A stretch of 64,000 bases of DNA. It comes from Streptomyces sp. S.PNR 29 (GTDB lineage: Bacteria; Actinomycetota; Actinomycetes; Streptomycetales; Streptomycetaceae). Of this stretch, positions 18,019 to 26,255 are shown piece by piece. A program made the position numbers and the translations under genes. Numbering within the stretch: the stretch's first letter is position 1; each line of letters starts with the position of its first letter. Location of the stretch: positions 310,001 to 374,000 of the forward strand of contig NZ_JANUQM010000007.1 in assembly GCF_030386795.1 (NCBI RefSeq), given 5' to 3'. Below the pieces are notes generated by a model. That model made no database searches and was not told the origin of the DNA. It was given only the letters and a program-made list of their open reading frames with translations.

Positions 18019-19407
18019 CTACTCGGCGGAGACGACGGTGACTTCGCCGATGCCGAGGGCCTCGACGGGCGCCTTGATCTGCGCCGCGTCACCGACGAGG
18101 ACGGTCACCAGACGGTCCACCGGGAAGGCGTTCACGGCCGCCGCGGTGGCCTCCACGGTCCCGGTCGCGGCGAGCTGGCGGTACAGCGTGGCCTGGTAGT
18201 CATCGGGCAGGTGCTGCTCGACCTGGTCGGCCAGCGTGCTCGCCACCGCCGCCGCGGTCTCGTACTTCAGCGGCGCCACGCCCACGAGGTTCTGCACCGC
18301 GACGTCGCGCTCGGCGTCGGTGAGCCCTTCCGCGGCGAGCGTACGGAGCACCGTCCACAGGTCCTGCAGGGCGGGGCCGGTGTTCGGGGTGTCGACGGAG
18401 CCGCTGATGGCGAGCATAGACGCGCCCGTGCCGTCCGGCGCGGACCTGAGAACCTGTCCGAAGGCCCGCACACCGTAGGTGTAGCCCTTCTCCTCGCGCA
18501 GGACGCGGTCCAGGCGGGAGGTGAGGGTGCCGCCGAGGCAGTACGTGCCGAGCACCTGTGCGGGCCACACGCGGTCGTGCCGGTCCGGCCCGATGCGGCC
18601 GATCAGCAGCTGTGTCTGGACGGCGCCGGGGCGGTCCACGATGACGACCCGGCCGGTGTCGTCGGCGATCACCGGCGGCACGGGCCTGGGCTCGGCGGCG
18701 GAGCCGGTCCAGGAGCCGAGCGTGTCACCCAGCAGCGCGTCGAGGTCGACACCGGTGAGGTCGCCGACGACCACCGCGGTGGCCGTGGCGGGGCGGACGT
18801 GCTTCTCGTAGAAGGCGCGTACGGCCGCGGAGTCGATGTTCGCGACCGTCTCCTCGGTGCCCTGGCGCGGGCGCGACATGCGCGAACTCGCCGGGAACAG
18901 CTCCTTGGAGAGCTCCTTGGCGGCGCGACGGGAGGGGTTGGCCAGCTCGTGCGGGATCTCGTCGAGGCGGTTGCGCACCAGCCGCTCGACCTCGCTGTCC
19001 GCGAAGGCGGGCGCCCTGAGGGCGTCGGCGATCAGGCCGAGCGCCTTGGACAGGCGGGAGGCCGGCACTTCCAGGCTCAGGCGGACGCCGGGGTGGTCGG
19101 CGTGCGAGTCCAGGGTGGCGCCGCAGCGCTCCAGCTCGGCGGCGAACTCCTCGGCGGTGTGCTTGTCGGTGCCCTCGGAGAAGGCGCGCGCCATGATCGT
19201 GGCGACGCCGTCGAGGCCGGCCGGCTCGGCGTCCAGAGGGGCGTCCAGGAGCACCTCGACGGCGACGACCTGCTGGCCGGGGCGGTGGCAGCGCAGGACC
19301 GTCAGGCCGTTGTCGAGCGTCCCGCGCTCGGGGGCCGGGAACGCCCAGGGCTTGGGCTCGCCCGCCTGCGGCTGGGGGTGGAATTCCATCGGGGCGAGCT
19401 CGGTCAC
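18019..19407 (-). CDS. M16-family peptidase-like protein, inactive partner subunit
   Basis: 462 residues with the two-lobed M16 fold, but the zinc motif HxxEH of the active subunit is absent; the matching region reads RAFSEGTDKHTAEEF. The C-lobe keeps the family's RLDRVLREEKGYTYG substrate-binding segment, as in the alpha or R-type subunits of two-subunit M16B peptidases. The GTG start overlaps the stop of the preceding gene by four bases (GTGA), so the two are made together, presumably as a heterodimer. No signal peptide, so likely cytoplasmic. Confidence 0.88.
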   Translation of the reverse strand: MTELAPMEFHPQPQAGEPKPWAFPAPERGTLDNGLTVLRCHRPGQQVVAVEVLLDAPLDAEPAGLDGVATIMARAFSEGTDKHTAEEFAAELERCGATLDSHADHPGVRLSLEVPASRLSKALGLIADALRAPAFADSEVERLVRNRLDEIPHELANPSRRAAKELSKELFPASSRMSRPRQGTEETVANIDSAAVRAFYEKHVRPATATAVVVGDLTGVDLDALLGDTLGSWTGSAAEPRPVPPVIADDTGRVVIVDRPGAVQTQLLIGRIGPDRHDRVWPAQVLGTYCLGGTLTSRLDRVLREEKGYTYGVRAFGQVLRSAPDGTGASMLAISGSVDTPNTGPALQDLWTVLRTLAAEGLTDAERDVAVQNLVGVAPLKYETAAAVASTLADQVEQHLPDDYQATLYRQLAATGTVEATAAAVNAFPVDRLVTVLVGDAAQIKAPVEALGIGEVTVVSAE

Positions 19408-20774
19408 TTCGCCGCCTCCTCGTTCTCGTCGGTGGCCACGGCCGCGGTGTCCTCGGCGTCTTCGGCTTCGGCGGCGACGGGCTCGTAGACGAGCACCGCG
19501 CGGTTGTCGGGGCGCAGGCGGGCCTTGGCGACCTCCTGGACCTCCTGAGCCGTCACGTCCAGCACGCGCTGGACGGCGGTCAGGGCGAGCTGCGGGTCGC
19601 CGAACAGCACGGCGTACCGGCACAGTTCGTCGGCGCGGCCCGCGACCGTGCCGAGCCGGTCCAGCCACTCACGTTCCAACTGGGCCTGGGCCCGCTCCAT
19701 TTCCTCGGCCGTGGGGCCCTCCTCGGCGAACCGGGCGAGCTCCTCGTCGATGGCGGCCTCGATGACCGGCACCTCGACGTCACCGGACGTCTTCACGTCC
19801 AGCCACCCCAGGGAGGGCGCCCCGGCGAGCCGCAGCAGGCCGAAGCCGGCGGCCACGGCCGTGCGGTCCCGTCGTACGAGCCGGTTGTACAGGCGGGACG
19901 ACTCGCCGCCGCCGAGGACGGTCAGCGCGAGGTCCGCCGCGTCGCACGCGCGTGTGCCGTCGTGCGGCAGGCGGTAGGCCGCCATCAGGGCGCGGGCCGG
20001 GACCTCCTCCTCGACGACCTCGCGCAGCTGGTCGCCGATGATGTCGGGCAGCGTGCCGTCCCGGGGGGTGGGCTTGCCGTCGTGGGAGGGGATGGAGCCG
20101 AAGTACTTCTCGATCCAGGCGAGCGTCTGCTCCGGGTCGATGTCGCCGACGACCGACAGGACCGCGTTGTTCGGCGCGTAGTACGTGCGGAAGAACGCGC
20201 GCGCGTCCTCCAGGGTCGCCGCGTCCAGGTCGGCCATCGAGCCGATCGGCGTGTGGTGGTAGGGGTGGCCCTCCGGGTAGGCGAGGGCGGTCAGCCTCTC
20301 GAACGCCGTGCCGTAGGGGACGTTGTCGTAGCGCTGCCGGCGCTCGTTCTTGACGACGTCCCGCTGGTTCTCCATGGACTCGTCGTCGAGGGCGGCCAGC
20401 AGGGAGCCCATGCGGTCGGCCTCCAGCCAGAGGGCGAGCTCCAGCTGGTGGGCGGGCATGGTCTCGAAGTAGTTGGTCCGCTCGAAGCTGGTGGTGCCGT
20501 TCAGCGAGCCGCCGGCCCCCTGCACCAGCTCGAAGTGGCCGTTTCCCTTGACCTGGGCGGAGCCCTGGAACATGAGGTGCTCGAAAAGGTGAGCCAGGCC
20601 GGTACGCCCCTTGACTTCGTGGCGTGAGCCGACGTCGTACCAGAGGCACACCGCCGCGACCGGGGTCAGGTGGTCCTCGGAGAGCACCACGCGCAGGCCG
20701 TTGGCCAGGCGGTGCTCGGTCGCTGTCAGGCCGCCGGAGCCTGCCTGGGCTGTGGCCGTGTGACCCATGGGCAT
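19404..20774 (-). CDS. M16-family zinc peptidase, active subunit
   Basis: 456 residues. The inverted zinc motif His62-Leu-Phe-Glu65-His66 (HLFEHLMF) is intact, and the distal Glu lies about 76 residues on in ENQRDVVKNE. The C-lobe has SSRLYNRLVR. The last ~35 residues are acidic and low-complexity. Expected role: ATP-independent degradation of short peptides in a chamber formed with the inactive partner. ATG at 20774 follows AAGGGA; ATG at 20768 is an alternative. It is first in a two-gene operon. Confidence 0.9.
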   Translation of the reverse strand: MPMGHTATAQAGSGGLTATEHRLANGLRVVLSEDHLTPVAAVCLWYDVGSRHEVKGRTGLAHLFEHLMFQGSAQVKGNGHFELVQGAGGSLNGTTSFERTNYFETMPAHQLELALWLEADRMGSLLAALDDESMENQRDVVKNERRQRYDNVPYGTAFERLTALAYPEGHPYHHTPIGSMADLDAATLEDARAFFRTYYAPNNAVLSVVGDIDPEQTLAWIEKYFGSIPSHDGKPTPRDGTLPDIIGDQLREVVEEEVPARALMAAYRLPHDGTRACDAADLALTVLGGGESSRLYNRLVRRDRTAVAAGFGLLRLAGAPSLGWLDVKTSGDVEVPVIEAAIDEELARFAEEGPTAEEMERAQAQLEREWLDRLGTVAGRADELCRYAVLFGDPQLALTAVQRVLDVTAQEVQEVAKARLRPDNRAVLVYEPVAAEAEDAEDTAAVATDENEEAAK

Positions 20775-21158
20775 GTACGTCCCTTCGATCGCGGACGCGG
20801 TCGTGGAAACCGCGGTTTTCCTGCCGTCCTGCCACTGTATGCAAGCGTGCGGAGCGTCGGCGAAGTTCCCGGAGGCCGTACGCCGACAGCGAGAACCGGG
20901 TCACTCGGCCGGACCGCGTACTCTGCGGGCACCTGCCAGCGCGGGCCGCCGATGCCGGGTCCTGGTCCCGCGTTGTCAGTGCCGCGGTCCACAATGGTCC
21001 GCGTCAGACACCGTTCACGCTTCAGCGAGAGTGAGCCGAAGGGGCGCGTCGGTACCGAGAGGACGACCGGGCCCGAAGGGCTGAGCACGGTCGTGCTCTC
21101 GGTACCGACGTGAGCGACCCGCAGGCGAGCGACCAGAAAACAGGAGGAGCCGGCAGCG
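20775..21158. other. Divergent intergenic region between the M16 operon and parC
   Basis: About 380 bases holding the M16 operon promoter (leftward), the parC promoter (rightward) and the large parC leader hairpin described separately. No gene is convincing here. Confidence 0.5.
21047..21110 (+). repeat. Long nested inverted repeat in the parC leader
   Basis: A perfect 15-bp outer pair, CGTCGGTACCGAGAG (21047-21061) and CTCTCGGTACCGACG (21096-21110), encloses an inner 7-bp pair ACGACCG/CGGTCGT (21063-21069 and 21088-21094) and a small GCCC/GGGC hairpin. The whole folds as one long helix ending 48 bases before the parC start. Each arm contains a GGTACC palindrome. It could be an attenuator, an RNA-stability element, a supercoiling-sensitive cruciform or a protein site. 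Confidence 0.8.
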
Positions 21159-23615
21159 ATGGCCCGCCGTAGTACGAAGACCCCGCCGCCCGACGACTCG
21201 TACGAGGAGAAGATCCTCGACATCGACGTCGTCGACGAGATGCAGGGCTCCTTCCTCGAGTACGCGTACTCGGTCATCTACTCCCGCGCCCTGCCGGACG
21301 CGCGCGACGGCCTCAAGCCGGTGCACCGCCGCATCGTCTACCAGATGAACGAGATGGGCCTGCGCCCCGACCGCGGCTATGTGAAGTGCGCCCGCGTCGT
21401 CGGCGAGGTCATGGGTAAGCTGCACCCGCACGGCGACGCGTCGATCTACGACGCCCTGGTGCGCATGGCCCAGCCGTTCTCCATGCGCGTGCCGCTCGTC
21501 GACGGCCACGGCAACTTCGGCTCGCTGGGCAACGACGACCCGCCGGCCGCGATGCGGTACACCGAGTGCCGGGCCGCCGATGCCGCGAGCCTGATGACGG
21601 AGTCGATCGACGAGGACACCGTCGACTTCGCACCCAACTACGACGGCCAGGAGCAGGAGCCGGTGGCGCTGCCCGCCGCCTTCCCGAACCTCCTGGTCAA
21701 CGGTGCCTCGGGCATCGCGGTCGGCATGGCCACGAACATGCCGCCGCACAACCTGCGCGAGGTGATCGCGGCCGCCCGCCACCTCATCCGGCACCCGAAC
21801 GCCGATCTCGACGCCCTGATGAAGCACGTCCCGGGCCCCGACCTGCCCACCGGCGGCCGGATCGTCGGCCTGTCCGGCATCCGGGACGCGTACGAGACGG
21901 GCCGCGGCACCTTCAAGATGCGCGCGACGGTGTCGGTGGAGAACGTGACGGCGCGCCGCAAGGGCCTCGTCGTCACCGAGCTGCCCTTCACGGTCGGCCC
22001 GGAGAAGGTGATCGCCAAGATCAAGGATCTGGTGGGCTCCAAGAAGATCCAGGGCATCGCCGACGTCAAGGACCTCACCGACCGGCAGCACGGCCTGCGC
22101 CTGGTCATCGAGATCAAGAACGGCTTCGTGCCGGAGGCGATCCTGGAGCAGCTCTACAAGCTGACGCCGATGGAGGAGTCCTTCGGCATCAACAACGTCG
22201 CGCTGGTCGACGGCCAGCCGCTCACGCTGGGCCTGAAGGAACTCCTGGAGGTCTACCTCGACCACCGCTTCGACGTCGTACGGCGCCGCAGCGAGTACCG
22301 CCGCGGCAAGAAGCGGGACCGTCTGCACCTGGTCGAGGGCCTGCTCACGGCCCTGGTCGACATCGACGAGGTCATCCGCCTCATCCGGTCCAGCGAGAAC
22401 TCCGCGCAGGCCAAGGAACGCCTGATGGAACGCTTCTCGCTGAGCGAGGTCCAGACCCAGTACATCCTGGACACGCCGCTGCGCCGCCTGACCAAGTACG
22501 ACCGCATCGAGCTGGAGGCGGAGAAGGACCGGCTCAACGCGGAGATCGCGGAGCTGACCCGGATCCTGGAGTCGGACGCGGAGCTGCGCAAGCTGGTCTC
22601 CTCGGAACTGGCCGCGGTGGCCAAGAAGTTCGGCACCGAGCGCCGTACGGTCCTGCTGGAGTCGTCGGGTACGCCGGTGGCGGCCGTACCGCTGCAGGTG
22701 GCGGACGCCCCGTGCCGGGTGCTGCTGTCCTCGACGGGTCTGCTGGCCCGCACGGCGAACAGCGAGCCCTTCCCGGAGGGCGCCGGCGCCAAGCGCGTCA
22801 AGCACGACGTGATCGTCTCCGCGGTGCCGGCCACGGCCCGCGGCGAGGTGGGCGTGGTCACCTCGGCCGGCCGCCTGCTCCGGGTGAACGTGATCGACCT
22901 CCCCCAGCTCCCGGAGACCATGACGTCACCGAACCTGTCGGGCGGCGCGCCGCTGGCGGAGTTCGTCTCCCTGGAGGACGACGAGGACGTGGTCTGCCTG
23001 ACGACGCTCGACGAGTCGTCGCCGGGGCTGGCGCTGGGCACGGCACAGGGCGTGGTCAAGCGCGTGGTGCCGGACTACCCCGCCAACAAGGAAGAACTGG
23101 AAGTGATCACCCTCAGGGAGGGCGACCGGATCGTCGGCGCGGTCGAACTGCGCAGCGGTGAGGAGGACCTGGTCTTCATCACGGACGACGCGCAGCTGCT
23201 GCGTTTCCAGGCCTCGCAGGTCCGGCCGCAGGGCCGTCCGGCGGGTGGCGTGGCGGGCATCAAGCTCGCCGAGGGCGCGAAGGTCATCTCGTTCACGGCG
23301 GTCGACCCGGCCGTGGACGCGGTGGTGTTCACCGTGGCCGGGTCGCGCGGCACGCTGGACGACTCCGTCCAGACGACGGCCAAGCTGACCCCCTTCGACC
23401 AGTTCCCGCGCAAGGGCCGCGCCACCGGTGGTGTGCGCTGCCAGCGGTTCCTCAAGGGCGAGGACTGCCTGTCCCTGGCCTGGGCGGGCGCCACCCCCGC
23501 GTTGGCCGCGCAGAAGAACGGCTCGCCGGCCGACCTGCCGGAGATCGACCCGCGCCGCGACGGTTCGGGCGTGTCGCTGCCGAAGACGGTGTCGGTGGTG
23601 GCCGGGCCGGTTTAG
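21159..23615 (+). CDS. parC: DNA topoisomerase IV subunit A (GyrA/ParC family)
   Basis: 818 residues. The N-terminal breakage-rejoining domain has the catalytic Tyr134 in RYTECR and the quinolone-determining segment HPHGDASIYDAL (89-100). The C-terminal beta-propeller (~500-815) lacks a canonical GyrA box (QRRGGKG), which fits ParC rather than GyrA. With the ParE subunit at 38.3-40.4 kb it would decatenate daughter chromosomes. GGAGGAG sits about ten bases upstream of ATG. The position matching E. coli GyrA Ser83 is Ala94. Its stop overlaps the convergent CobW gene. Confidence 0.93.
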   Translation: MARRSTKTPPPDDSYEEKILDIDVVDEMQGSFLEYAYSVIYSRALPDARDGLKPVHRRIVYQMNEMGLRPDRGYVKCARVVGEVMGKLHPHGDASIYDALVRMAQPFSMRVPLVDGHGNFGSLGNDDPPAAMRYTECRAADAASLMTESIDEDTVDFAPNYDGQEQEPVALPAAFPNLLVNGASGIAVGMATNMPPHNLREVIAAARHLIRHPNADLDALMKHVPGPDLPTGGRIVGLSGIRDAYETGRGTFKMRATVSVENVTARRKGLVVTELPFTVGPEKVIAKIKDLVGSKKIQGIADVKDLTDRQHGLRLVIEIKNGFVPEAILEQLYKLTPMEESFGINNVALVDGQPLTLGLKELLEVYLDHRFDVVRRRSEYRRGKKRDRLHLVEGLLTALVDIDEVIRLIRSSENSAQAKERLMERFSLSEVQTQYILDTPLRRLTKYDRIELEAEKDRLNAEIAELTRILESDAELRKLVSSELAAVAKKFGTERRTVLLESSGTPVAAVPLQVADAPCRVLLSSTGLLARTANSEPFPEGAGAKRVKHDVIVSAVPATARGEVGVVTSAGRLLRVNVIDLPQLPETMTSPNLSGGAPLAEFVSLEDDEDVVCLTTLDESSPGLALGTAQGVVKRVVPDYPANKEELEVITLREGDRIVGAVELRSGEEDLVFITDDAQLLRFQASQVRPQGRPAGGVAGIKLAEGAKVISFTAVDPAVDAVVFTVAGSRGTLDDSVQTTAKLTPFDQFPRKGRATGGVRCQRFLKGEDCLSLAWAGATPALAAQKNGSPADLPEIDPRRDGSGVSLPKTVSVVAGPV

Positions 23616-24763
23616 ACCGGCGGGTCCTCGGGGTCCGGGTCGTGAGGGCCGTAGGTGTCCCACGATCCGGGATCCTGCTCGCCGGGGCCCTGTACATAGC
23701 GCAGGACGCCCCACATGCCGTGCTCGTCGGCGTGCGGGGCGTCGCTCTTGCACGCCTCCAGTTCCTTGGCGAGGGCCGACGCGTCGATGCCGGAGCCGAT
23801 GAGGACCAGCTGGGTGAGGCGTTCATCGCCGGGCGCCCAGGGCTCCGGGTAGAAGCGGAGGAACCGCCCGACGGCGTGGACGGCGTACCGGTTCCCGGGA
23901 TCGTGCGGGCCGAAGTCGACGTATCCCTTGATCCGGTACAGCCCCTCGGGCCTGCTGTCGAGGAACGCCATCAACCGGCGCGGGTCGAGCGGCACTTCGG
24001 AGGCGAAGGACAGGCTGTCGTAGGCGGTGTGCAGGTGCTCGGCATGATCGTCGCCGCTGAAGTCGTGATCGTGCAGGTCGTCGAAGGACAGCTGCCCGAC
24101 GCGCTCCTCGCTCGGCTTGCAGTCGAAGAGGAACTCGGGGTCGATACGGCCGTGGGTGGCCGGTACCACGGCGGCACGGTCGGTGAGGGAACGTACGAGG
24201 CCGAGGACGCGTTCGCCGTCCGCCGCCCGGTCGAGCTTGTTGACCACGACGAGGTCGGCAAGTGCGAGATGCCGGTCGATCTCGGGGTGCTTCGCGCGTG
24301 TGTCGTCGAACTCCGCGGCGTCGACGACCTCGACGAGTCCGCCGTACACCACACCCGGATGTTCACTGGCGAGCACCATCCGCACGAGTTCCTGGGGCTC
24401 GGCAAGACCGCTGGCCTCGATCACGATGACGTCGATGCCGGAGGAGGGCCGGGCGAGCCGTTCGAGATAGAGGTCGAGCTCGCCGGCGTCGACGGCGCAG
24501 CACAGACAGCCGTTCCCCAGGGAGACGGTGGAGTCGCCGAGCGCTCCCGCCACGGCCATCGCATCGATCTCGATGGCGCCGAAGTCGTTGACGATGGCGC
24601 CGATGCGGCTGCCTCCGCTGCGGTGAAGGAGGTGATTGAGCAGGGTCGTCTTCCCGGAGCCGAGGAACCCGGCGAGGACGACGACCGGGATCTGCCGCGG
24701 GACGGAGCTGGAACTCGGGTTCGGGCCGGGGTTTGCGCCCGGGACCGGGCTCGGCTGGCTCAC
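23612..24763 (-). CDS. CobW/COG0523-family GTPase (putative metal chaperone)
   Basis: 383 residues. Pro-rich N-terminus to ~25, then the G3E GTPase domain: Walker A GFLGSGKT at 32-39, the family's CxCC metal site GCLCC at 85-89, EASGLAEP, and NKLD for guanine recognition. A His/Asp-rich stretch (HDHDFSGDDHAEHLH) links to the CobW C-terminal domain. Members load Zn, Co or other metals into client proteins. The GTG start follows GAGAGG. I see no Zur site upstream, so the metal is unassigned. The ends of this gene and parC overlap by four bases. Confidence 0.88.
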   Translation of the reverse strand: MSQPSPVPGANPGPNPSSSSVPRQIPVVVLAGFLGSGKTTLLNHLLHRSGGSRIGAIVNDFGAIEIDAMAVAGALGDSTVSLGNGCLCCAVDAGELDLYLERLARPSSGIDVIVIEASGLAEPQELVRMVLASEHPGVVYGGLVEVVDAAEFDDTRAKHPEIDRHLALADLVVVNKLDRAADGERVLGLVRSLTDRAAVVPATHGRIDPEFLFDCKPSEERVGQLSFDDLHDHDFSGDDHAEHLHTAYDSLSFASEVPLDPRRLMAFLDSRPEGLYRIKGYVDFGPHDPGNRYAVHAVGRFLRFYPEPWAPGDERLTQLVLIGSGIDASALAKELEACKSDAPHADEHGMWGVLRYVQGPGEQDPGSWDTYGPHDPDPEDPPV

Positions 24764-25092
24764 CGTGCGACCTCTCTCAAGCCGACGCGTGCACCGGCTC
24801 ACGATCCCGGTGCACCTACGAAGATTGAATGCCGCCCCAGGATACGAGCCGCAAGATACGCGACGAAGTGAACGATTGTTAGCAGCACTTGCGGGGCAGA
24901 CGTTGGGCATGGCGCCGGATTGTGCGACCCTCGCTTCCCTCCGTGCGCCTCCTCTCCGCCTCCCCGCCGATCAGAGCCGCTCGGCACTCTGGGAGACGGC
25001 AAGGGCCGCCCACCGCTCGCCGGTCCCCTCCAGTCGACCCACGTCCCGACGTACCGACGACCGGCGGACGGCTGCCTGATACGGGGGTTGAC
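24764..25092. other. Divergent intergenic region between the CobW and DUF6082-like genes
   Basis: About 330 bases with promoters for both genes and the inverted repeat at 24789-24815. No gene with a ribosome-binding site is evident. Confidence 0.5.
24789..24815. repeat. Inverted repeat in the CobW gene leader
   Basis: Perfect arms GTGCACCGG (24789-24797) and CCGGTGCAC (24807-24815) with a nine-base spacer, 26 bases upstream of the GTG start. Spacing of about two helical turns would suit a dimeric regulator; an RNA hairpin is equally possible. Confidence 0.65.
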
Positions 25093-25650
25093 ATGGCCAC
25101 ACAGAAGATTCCACTGGGGAGGGCGCGGTCGGCCGTCTTCGCGAGCCTGGCCGTCGCGGCCGGCACCGCGGCACTGCTGACCAACCACTTTCGGAAGTAC
25201 GAGGAGTTGCGCCGCCGGCTCGACCGCATCGAGCAGGACGGCCAGGGGCAGCGGCACGCCGACCTGTCCCGCCAGCAGCGCCTGCTGATCGATCTCCTGG
25301 GCAAGGCCATGGACGACCCGGACCTGGCCGCCGTGCTGGACACCTACGAAACCGAGGTACCGGCAAGAACACAGCGGCAGTTCCTGTTCGCCAACGCGCT
25401 CTACACCAACGCACTGCACGCCTACCACATCGGCGTGGTCAACGAGGAGGAACTCCGCGGCCACCTGCGCATCATCTGCCAGAACGCGATCTTCCGGCAG
25501 TACTGGGAGGCCACCCGCCACCATCGGGCCAGCCTGAGGGATTCTTCGGACGAAGCCCGCCTCGGCCGGATGGTGGACCAGCTCATCCAGGATCTGGACG
25601 ACGCCGAGGAGTGGTGGGTGGCCGGTGAACTCCCGGAGGAGTTGCAGTAG
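25093..25650 (+). CDS. DUF6082-like membrane-anchored protein
   Basis: 185 residues. A short basic N-terminus leads into one membrane helix (~14-30, AVFASLAVAAGTAALL), a coiled-coil-like stretch (FRKYEELRRRLDRIEQ) and an all-helical cytoplasmic domain to the C-terminus. ATG with GGGGG upstream. These proteins are frequent in Streptomyces, often next to regulators, but no function is known to me. The DUF number is from memory of the family pattern. Confidence 0.72.
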   Translation: MATQKIPLGRARSAVFASLAVAAGTAALLTNHFRKYEELRRRLDRIEQDGQGQRHADLSRQQRLLIDLLGKAMDDPDLAAVLDTYETEVPARTQRQFLFANALYTNALHAYHIGVVNEEELRGHLRIICQNAIFRQYWEATRHHRASLRDSSDEARLGRMVDQLIQDLDDAEEWWVAGELPEELQ

Positions 25651-25736
25651 CCCCAACAGGCGAGCGACCACCCTGGGAAACAGACATTTCACAGCGTGAA
25701 CGCCGCCTCTGCCATAACTTCCGCCCCGGAAGCGCT

Positions 25737-25907
25737 ATGTTGTCGCCTGCCCCTCGTCTGGGCGCTCCGAGGGCGGATCCGCTCTCGGAGGACGATTCAG
25801 CGCTCGCCCAGGCGTACCCCTGCCCGGTCGGCGCCGCACTCCGAGGGACCCCGCCGCTCGGAGAGTTCTGCTACTTCGAGTTCCAAGGATTCGTGATCCA
25901 CCGGTGA
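25737..25907 (+). CDS. Candidate small ORF (56 aa) coupled to the next gene
   Basis: Opens MLSPAPRLGAPRADP and ends GEFCYFEFQGFVIHR. Its TGA overlaps the GTG start of the following small gene in the GTGA arrangement used by coupled Streptomyces genes. No clear ribosome-binding site lies before its ATG, and the amino-acid composition of the first half is not distinctive. It could be a short peptide gene, a remnant of a longer upstream gene, or chance. Confidence 0.35.
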   Translation: MLSPAPRLGAPRADPLSEDDSALAQAYPCPVGAALRGTPPLGEFCYFEFQGFVIHR

Positions 25908-26140
25908 AGATCGTGCGTCGAGTTGGGGCATCTCCGCGTGAGCGCGGAAGCCTGAGCGGCCAGTCCTGCCCAGACATCTTCGAACTGAGCGACGGGAATT
26001 TCGCGGTGATCGGGACAGAGGCCACGCCGCTCCTCGACCCGGAACTTCCCCATGACGCATCCCGCGCGGACGACGAACGCATCGTCGTCATCACCCGCGA
26101 AACCCTGCTCCGGGCCAAGGCGCAGATCCCGGACGCCTAG
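25904..26140 (+). CDS. Small conserved Streptomyces protein (78 aa), regulator-module type
   Basis: MKIVRRVGASPRERG, then CPDIFELSDGNFAVIGT and ERIVVITRETLLRAKAQIPD. I recognise this as the small protein that in many Streptomyces loci precedes a DUF6879 gene and sits near XRE/DUF397-type regulator modules. Here no DUF6879 gene follows; a terminator and a citrate synthase gene come next. Its role is unknown. The GTG start overlaps the preceding short ORF by four bases. Confidence 0.7.
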   Translation: MKIVRRVGASPRERGSLSGQSCPDIFELSDGNFAVIGTEATPLLDPELPHDASRADDERIVVITRETLLRAKAQIPDA

Positions 26141-26219
26141 CCGCACGTCATAGCGGGAACGCAGGCAGCCGCAGGTCACGGCGAACAGCGGGCGCACAGC
26201 CGCACGCGACGGCGAGCAG

Positions 26220-26247
26220 GGCCTGCCCGGCATACTTCGGGCAGGCC
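26220..26247. terminator. Terminator hairpin
   Basis: Arms GGCCTGCCCG (26220-26229) and CGGGCAGGCC (26238-26247) with an eight-base loop, between the converging small gene and the citrate synthase gene. Confidence 0.82.
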
Positions 26248-26255
26248 TCGGCCGT

